Origin: Rhodanobacter sp.
GTDB lineage: Bacteria; Pseudomonadota; Gammaproteobacteria; Xanthomonadales; Rhodanobacteraceae
Direction: 5' to 3'
NCBI GenBank assembly: GCA_027450005.1
Contig: DAIDKO010000081.1
Location: 1-47,029, forward strand
DNA: 47,029 nt
Shown piece after piece: positions 41,437 through 47,029 of the stretch. Both the position numbers and the translations under genes were made by a program. Below the pieces are notes generated by a model. That model saw only the letters and a program-made list of their open reading frames with translations, was not told the DNA's origin and made no database searches. Within the stretch, counting starts at the first letter, position 1. Every line of letters begins with the position of its first letter.

Positions 41437-42138
41437 ATGAAGAGCATCGCGATCACCGGCAGCATCCTTGCGTTCGTCGTGCTGTTGCCACTCACGGCCT
41501 GCAGCCAGGCGACCGATAACAGCTCCAGCGACAACGTGGCGCAAGCCATGAAGGAAGTACAGAAGCAGACCTCGTCATCGGCCATCGGCGCGGAAGTGCA
41601 GAAAGGCATCGACAAGGCCAAGCAGGAACTGCTCACCCAGAACATCGACGTCAGCGACGTGCACGTCAACGGCAAGGGCCGGCACGGAGACAACAGCAAG
41701 CTGCCCAAGGCGGTCATCACCCCGCAGGGCAACCTGGTGATCGCCGGCAAGCCGGTCGAAGCCACGCCCGCGCAGCACGCCATGCTGGTGGACTACCGCC
41801 AGCAGATCATCGGCATCGCCACGGCCGGCATGGACATCGGCGCGAGCGGCGCCGACCTGGGCATGAGCGCGGCCAAGCAGGCGATTTTCTGCGCGCTGAC
41901 CGGCAAGAGCGACAAGGAGATCGAGGCCAGCATCAAGCCACAAACCGACAAGATCCAGGCCGCCGCCATGAAGCTGTGCAAGCGCCTGCCCGACATGCTG
42001 GCCTCGCAGCAGAGGCTCGCCGCCGCCATGCCCGCATTCAAACCCTACGCCACGATGACCCAAAAGGATGTCGACGACTGCGGCAAGGACACCGCCGACA
42101 GCAACGGCAAGAAGGGCTTCGCCGTTTTCTCCGATTGA
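41437..42138 (+). CDS. YggN/DUF2884-like lipoprotein, first of two tandem paralogs
   Basis: The 233-residue product has a lipoprotein signal ending in LTAC, with Cys22 to be lipidated. Serine at the next position suggests outer-membrane sorting. Residues 91-124 (AVITPQGNLVIAGKPVEATP and on to VDYRQQIIG) resemble the core of the YggN/DUF2884 family. A pair of cysteines (C181, C215) brackets FKPYATM. The same two-cysteine block, with identical spacing, occurs in the next gene. Function is unknown; a periplasmic partner of the ABC transporter is plausible. The start follows GGGGAGA with suitable spacing. Confidence 0.78.
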   Translation: MKSIAITGSILAFVVLLPLTACSQATDNSSSDNVAQAMKEVQKQTSSSAIGAEVQKGIDKAKQELLTQNIDVSDVHVNGKGRHGDNSKLPKAVITPQGNLVIAGKPVEATPAQHAMLVDYRQQIIGIATAGMDIGASGADLGMSAAKQAIFCALTGKSDKEIEASIKPQTDKIQAAAMKLCKRLPDMLASQQRLAAAMPAFKPYATMTQKDVDDCGKDTADSNGKKGFAVFSD

Positions 42139-42173
42139 TCCAGGCCTGCACCATCGTCGACGGAACCCAAACG

Positions 42174-42737
42174 ATGAAACTTCGCACTCTCACATGCGCC
42201 ACCCTGCTTTGCATCCTGCTCACCGCCTGCGCCCGCGACAGCGGCACCACCATTGCCGGCGGCCACGGCAGCATCCAGCTGCGCGACGGCGTGGCGGCCA
42301 TCCAGGTGGCGGGCCAGCCCGACGCAAGCGTCACCGGCGACGGCACACTCAGCATCGCCGGCAAACCGGTGCCGCTGACGGCGGACCAGCGCGACCTGCT
42401 CAAGCAGTACTACGTGCACGTCTACAAGATCCGCAGCGAGGGCATCGCCACCGGCAAGGCCGGCGCGGCGCTGGCCGGCCAGGCCATGGGCAGCGTGATG
42501 TCGGGACTGGCGCACGGCAACACCGACCAGATCGGCAAGGACATCCAGGCAGAGGCCAGCAAGGTCACCGCCCAGGCGGCCGCGATCTGCGCCGGACTGG
42601 AACAGCTGCGTGCCGCCCAGGACGCCGTTGCCTCCCAGGTCGCGGCGTTCCGCCCCTACGCCACGCTGGACGAGAAGGGAGTGGCCAAGTGCAGGCAGGG
42701 TATCGACAAGGCGAACAGCTCGCTGGCGACGCACTGA
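42174..42737 (+). CDS. YggN/DUF2884-like lipoprotein, second tandem paralog
   Basis: The 187-residue product has lipobox LTAC at residues 16-19 and a mature region paralogous to the preceding protein. Residues 58-83 (TLSIAGKPVPLTADQRDLLK and on) align with the first protein's IAGKPVEATPAQ segment. Cysteines C139 and C173 flank AAFRPYATLDEKGV with the same 34-residue offset as C181 and C215 there, suggesting a conserved disulfide. It lacks the long N-terminal polar insert of its paralog. The gap to the previous gene is 35 bases. The ribosome binding site is weak (GGAACCC), so translation may depend on the upstream gene. Confidence 0.77.
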   Translation: MKLRTLTCATLLCILLTACARDSGTTIAGGHGSIQLRDGVAAIQVAGQPDASVTGDGTLSIAGKPVPLTADQRDLLKQYYVHVYKIRSEGIATGKAGAALAGQAMGSVMSGLAHGNTDQIGKDIQAEASKVTAQAAAICAGLEQLRAAQDAVASQVAAFRPYATLDEKGVAKCRQGIDKANSSLATH

Positions 42738-42775
42738 GCACACCACATTTCTCCCACCATCCTGGAGACCATCCG

Positions 42776-42912
42776 ATGCGATACCTGATCCTGCTTGGTG
42801 TACTCGCCGCCGCGGACACCTTATACCGATCTTCATCGCCGAAATCGCAACCGGCATCCTGCTGATGGTGCGCGGCGCACGGTTGGCGCAGGCCGTCGCG
42901 ATCGCCGGCTAA
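42776..42912 (+). pseudogene. Small hydrophobic ORF, possibly frameshifted
   Basis: An ATG at 42776 with GGAG 8-9 bases upstream opens MRYLILLGVLAAADTLYR and stops at 42865 after 29 residues. In another frame the same DNA continues as LIPIFIAEIATGILLMVRGA and ends at 42912 after VAIAG. One inserted base near 42825 would join the hydrophobic start to this stretch and give one or two membrane helices in about 45 residues. Either the gene is broken, or the base call is wrong, or only the short peptide is made. It follows the second lipoprotein by 38 bases. Confidence 0.45.
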
Positions 42913-42957
42913 CCAGGCAACCCACGACGCGTCGACGGGAAACCGGCAGTCAGCCGC

Positions 42958-44340
42958 TCATTCCCCGTGGATGCCGCCCCTGGTGAGCGCCAGCGGATCG
43001 AGCAGATTCTGCAATTCGTTCTTCGACAGGCCCGTGGTTTCCAGCGCGACGTCGATGATGGGGCGGTGCTGCTTGTACGCCTGCTTGGCGGTGGCCGCGC
43101 CCTTCTCGTAGCCGATCACCGGGTTGAGCGCAGTGACTAGGATCGGGTTCATCGCCAGCGCCTGGTTGACCCGCTCGCGGTTCACCCGGAAGCCGGCGAT
43201 GGCCTTGTCGGCCAGCAGGCGCGACACGTTGGCCAGCAGGCCCAGCGACTGCAACAGGTTGTAGCCGACCAGCGGCAGCATCACGTTGAGCTGGAAGTTG
43301 CCGGACTGACCGGCGATGGCGATGGTCGCGTCGTTGCCAACCACCTGCGCAGCCACCATCGCCGTCGCCTCGGGGATCACCGGGTTGACCTTGCCCGGCA
43401 TGATCGAGGAGCCGGGCTGCAGCGCCGGCAGCTCGATTTCGCCCAGGCCGGCCAGCGGCCCCGAGTTCATCCAGCGCAGGTCGTTGGAAATCTTCATCAA
43501 CGCCACGGCCAGCGCCTTCAGCGCGCCTGAGAGCTCCACCGCGTCGTCCTGCGCGGCCATGCCTTCGAAGGGGTTTTCCATCGCCTCGAACCGCACGCCG
43601 GTGAGCTTTTTGAGCTCCCTCGCCACCGCCATGCCGAACTTCGGGTCGGCATTGATGCCGGTGCCCACCGCGGTGCCTCCCTGCGGCAGGCGGCGCATGC
43701 GCTTGAGCGCATCCTCGATGCGCGCGATGGCCGAACCGATCTGCGCGGCCCAGCCGGACAACTCCTGGCCGAAGGTCACCGGCATCGCATCCATCAGGTG
43801 GGTGCGACCGGTCTTGGCCACGTGGCGCAACTGGCGCGCACGCTGGCCGATGGTCCTCTTCAGGTGCTTCAGCGCCGGCAGCAGTTGCTCCTGCGCCACC
43901 AGGGTGGCGCTGACGTGGATCGCGGTGGGGATCACGTCGTTCGAGCTCTGCCCGTAGTTGACGTGGTCGTTCGGGTGCACCCTGGCGCCGGCCCGCGCGG
44001 CGAGGTGAGCGATCACCTCGTTCGCGTTCATGTTGGTGCTGGTGCCCGAGCCGGTCTGGAACACGTCGATGGGAAACTGCGCGTCGTGCTCGCCGCCGGC
44101 CACCGCCAGCGCAGCCTTGCGGATCGCCGTGGCCTGCCCCTTCTTCAGATGGCCGAGCGCAAGGTTCGCTTCGGCGGCGGCGGCCTTGATAAGGCCCAGC
44201 GCGCGGATGAATTCGCGCGGCAGCGCCAGGCCGGAGATCGGGAAATTGTCGATCGCGCGCTGGGTCTGCGCGCCGTACAGGGCATCGGCGGGTACCTTGA
44301 GCTCGCCCATGCTGTCGTGTTCGATGCGGTAACCGTGCAT
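42958..44340 (-). CDS. fumC: Class II fumarate hydratase
   Basis: FumC hydrates fumarate to malate without an iron-sulfur cluster and so tolerates oxidants. The 460-residue product begins MHGYRIEHDSMGELKVPADA. It contains FQTGSGTSTNMNANEVIAHL, TGRTHLMDAMPVTFGQELSG and the superfamily signature GSSIMPGKVNP. NDATIAIAGQSGNFQLNVML is also typical. GGGAGGAC lies before the start. It is divergent from purB across 101 bases; both enzymes belong to the fumarase/aspartase superfamily, and PurB releases fumarate. Confidence 0.97.
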   Translation of the reverse strand: MHGYRIEHDSMGELKVPADALYGAQTQRAIDNFPISGLALPREFIRALGLIKAAAAEANLALGHLKKGQATAIRKAALAVAGGEHDAQFPIDVFQTGSGTSTNMNANEVIAHLAARAGARVHPNDHVNYGQSSNDVIPTAIHVSATLVAQEQLLPALKHLKRTIGQRARQLRHVAKTGRTHLMDAMPVTFGQELSGWAAQIGSAIARIEDALKRMRRLPQGGTAVGTGINADPKFGMAVARELKKLTGVRFEAMENPFEGMAAQDDAVELSGALKALAVALMKISNDLRWMNSGPLAGLGEIELPALQPGSSIMPGKVNPVIPEATAMVAAQVVGNDATIAIAGQSGNFQLNVMLPLVGYNLLQSLGLLANVSRLLADKAIAGFRVNRERVNQALAMNPILVTALNPVIGYEKGAATAKQAYKQHRPIIDVALETTGLSKNELQNLLDPLALTRGGIHGE

Positions 44341-44342
44341 AG

Positions 44343-45809
<1,467 letters not shown>

Positions 45810-45885
45810 CCCCCAACGCATACGCTCGGCAGCACCGCATGCATTGCAGCCGCAAGATGCGATCAGCACGGACGATGGATGGCGG

Positions 45886-45907
45886 GCCGCGCGTTTCCAC
45901 GCGCGGC
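45886..45907 (+). terminator. Strong hairpin between purB and gst
   Basis: GCCGCGCGT (45886-45894) pairs perfectly with ACGCGCGGC (45899-45907) around TTCC. It lies between convergent genes, about 10 bases from the gst stop. There is no long T run, so it may act as a terminator with help from Rho or as an mRNA-stabilising hairpin. Confidence 0.6.
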
Positions 45908-45917
45908 TTGCTGCGTA

Positions 45918-46538
45918 TCAGGCGTGGGCCTTCTTCACCAGCCCTTCCGCTTCCATCGCGTCGCGCACGGCAGGCCGCTCGGCCACGCGCTGCTGGAAGG
46001 CCAGCAGTGCCGGGAAGCCCGACAGGTCCAGCTGCACGTGCTTGGCCCAGTTGGTCACGGTGAACAGGTAGGCATCGGCCACGCTGAACGTGTCGCCCAG
46101 CAGGAACGGCTGCTTCGCGAGCACGTTCTCGATGAACTGGTAGCGCTTGGCCAGGTACTCCTTGCGCTCGGCGCGGGCGGTGTCGGACGTGTCCGGCCGG
46201 AACAGCGGGCTGTAGCTCTTGTGCAGTTCGGAGTTGATGTAGCCCAGCATCTCCTGCAGGTGGTAGCGCGGCAGCGTGCCGTTGGCGGGCGCAAGCTTGC
46301 TGGCGGGATTCTGGTCGGCCAGGTACTGCACGATGGCCGGGCCTTCGGTCAGCACTTCGCCGCTGTCCAGCTCCAGCGCCGGCACGTAGCCCTTGGGATT
46401 GACCAGCCAGAAATCCGCGCCGCTCTCGGTGCGCTTGGCCTTGCCGTCAACCTTCTCCAGTTGCAGCGGGAGGCCGGCCTCCAGCGCGACGATGTGCGGG
46501 GAAAGCGAACAGGCGCCGGGGGAGTAGTAAAGCTTCAT
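45918..46538 (-). CDS. Glutathione S-transferase, beta class
   Basis: The 206-residue protein begins MKLYYSPGACSLSPHIVALE. Cys10 is the conserved cysteine of bacterial beta-class GSTs, and the following residues match the GstA family. The thioredoxin-like domain includes NPKGYVPALELDSGEVLTEG, which has the cis-proline and the glutathione-binding Glu-Gly pair. The helical domain has FLLGDTFSVADAYLFTV near residues 144-160. It likely conjugates or reduces electrophiles in the cytoplasm. It is divergent from an HxlR regulator with inverted repeats between them, so regulation by that protein is likely. Confidence 0.94.
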   Translation of the reverse strand: MKLYYSPGACSLSPHIVALEAGLPLQLEKVDGKAKRTESGADFWLVNPKGYVPALELDSGEVLTEGPAIVQYLADQNPASKLAPANGTLPRYHLQEMLGYINSELHKSYSPLFRPDTSDTARAERKEYLAKRYQFIENVLAKQPFLLGDTFSVADAYLFTVTNWAKHVQLDLSGFPALLAFQQRVAERPAVRDAMEAEGLVKKAHA

Positions 46539-46616
46539 GCGATGACTCCAGATGGGGGACGGAAAACGGGCGCCTTTGGGCCGAAGCCGCGCGCCTGGCG
46601 CGCCATGCTACGCCGC

Positions 46617-46683
46617 CATGGTTACCATTGGATACCATGTATCCGCCGGGCCGCCGCAGAATGCGGTAACCCTGCGGTTACCG
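46617..46683. promoter_or_regulatory. Two inverted repeats sharing a GGTTACC element (candidate HxlR operators)
   Basis: CATGGTTACC at 46617-46626 faces GGATACCATG at 46630-46639 (two mismatches). CGGTAACC at 46664-46671 faces GGTTACCG at 46676-46683 (perfect). Both lie in the 174-base region between the gst and HxlR gene starts. Their shared half-site suggests one regulator binding two sites. Confidence 0.55.
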
Positions 46684-46712
46684 AACCGTCCACGCCAGCA
46701 GCGAGCCGTCCC

Positions 46713-47029
46713 ATGGGTCTCCCCGTACGCAAGAGCAAGGTCCTACCGGCGCCGGCTTGCCCGCTCACCGAAAGCCTGGCACTGCTGCGCGGCGCCTGGG
46801 CGCCCAACGTGATCTGGTACCTCAGCGGCGAACCCCGCCGCTTCGGCGAACTGCGCCACGACATCCCGCGCATCTCCGCGCGCGTGCTCAGCGCCCGCCT
46901 GCGCGAACTGGAATCGCGCGGCCTGGTCAGCCGCCGCCTGCTGGCCACCTCACCACCGTCCGCCGAATACGCGCTCACCGAACTCGGCCGCGAACTGCTG
47001 CCGGCGATCAATGCGCTGGCGCGGGTGGG
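46713..47029 (+). CDS. HxlR family transcriptional regulator (cut by window end)
   Basis: The 105 visible residues form an HxlR winged helix: a cysteine at position 16 (PAPACPLTESLALL), RGAWAPNVIWYLSGEPRRFG, ELRHDIPRISARVLSARLRE, and LESRGLVSRRLLA followed by YALTELGREL. The N-terminal cysteine is at the place used by thiol-sensing members such as HypR and YodB to detect electrophiles, but such sensing is not shown here. Divergent placement next to a GST fits a detoxification circuit. The start ATG 46713 has GCGAG about 10 bases upstream. The C-terminus is beyond the window. Confidence 0.88.
   Translation, partial: MGLPVRKSKVLPAPACPLTESLALLRGAWAPNVIWYLSGEPRRFGELRHDIPRISARVLSARLRELESRGLVSRRLLATSPPSAEYALTELGRELLPAINALARV

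Overview
This is a GC-rich bacterial chromosome segment with dense housekeeping content. Gene order and protein character point to a gammaproteobacterium of the Xanthomonadales, most likely Rhodanobacteraceae (Rhodanobacter, Dyella or Frateuria type). The main grounds are the surE-pcm-yqaA-nlpD block, the long pyrG-kdsA-eno-ftsB-ispD-ispF-truD run, a bifunctional PheA between serC and aroA, and infA-clpA-clpS. That placement is inference from layout, not a database match. I see no rRNA, tRNA, CRISPR array, insertion sequence or prophage.

Layout. 1-1227 (minus): rlmE followed by the 5' part of ftsH. 1303-1992 (plus): yhbY and an Mth938-like protein. 2033-5116 (minus): surE, pcm, a broken yqaA and nlpD. 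5249-5794 (plus): an Smr-domain gene. 5821-12252 (minus): pyrG, kdsA, eno, ftsB, ispD, ispF and truD, several joined by 4-base ATGA or GTGA overlaps. 12430-15981 (minus): serC, pheA and aroA. 16115-16882 (minus): a membrane-anchored FHA protein. 17004-17587 (plus): a small PHA-system-like protein and infA. 17648-20312 (minus): clpS and clpA. 20428-22666 (plus): a Nudix hydrolase, mnmA and hflD. 22663-29261: an OxyR-like regulator without cysteines, then divergent acnB and acnA. 29419-31101: fadD. 31173-31538 (minus): a PilZ protein. 32074-35644 (plus): scpA, scpB, rluB with a long Gly/Arg tail, and an ArsC-like protein. 35654-38629 (minus): a LysR regulator, an aminotransferase and a nitrilase-family amidase. 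38845-42912 (plus): an accessory-looking operon. 42958-45809: divergent fumC and purB. 45918-47029: a beta-class GST divergent from an HxlR regulator cut by the window end.

How the genes work together. Most of the window is core metabolism and cell maintenance: division (ftsB, nlpD), isoprenoid, aromatic, serine, CTP and Kdo synthesis, RNA modification (rlmE, truD, rluB, mnmA), proteolysis (ftsH, clpA, clpS), chromosome segregation (scpA, scpB) and the TCA cycle (acnA, acnB, fumC). The aminotransferase and amidase pair fits transamination coupled to omega-amidase.

The least explained locus is 38774-42912. A near-perfect palindrome lies over the -10 of a sigma70-type promoter. It is followed by an unrecognised 119-residue single-span protein, a YtrA-type GntR repressor, an ABC ATPase with altered Q-loop and signature, its permease, two tandemly duplicated YggN/DUF2884-like lipoproteins, and a small, possibly frameshifted, hydrophobic ORF. 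Other notable items are a yqaA pseudogene with three lesions in one frame, a candidate leaderless Smr gene, and paired inverted repeats between gst and the HxlR gene.
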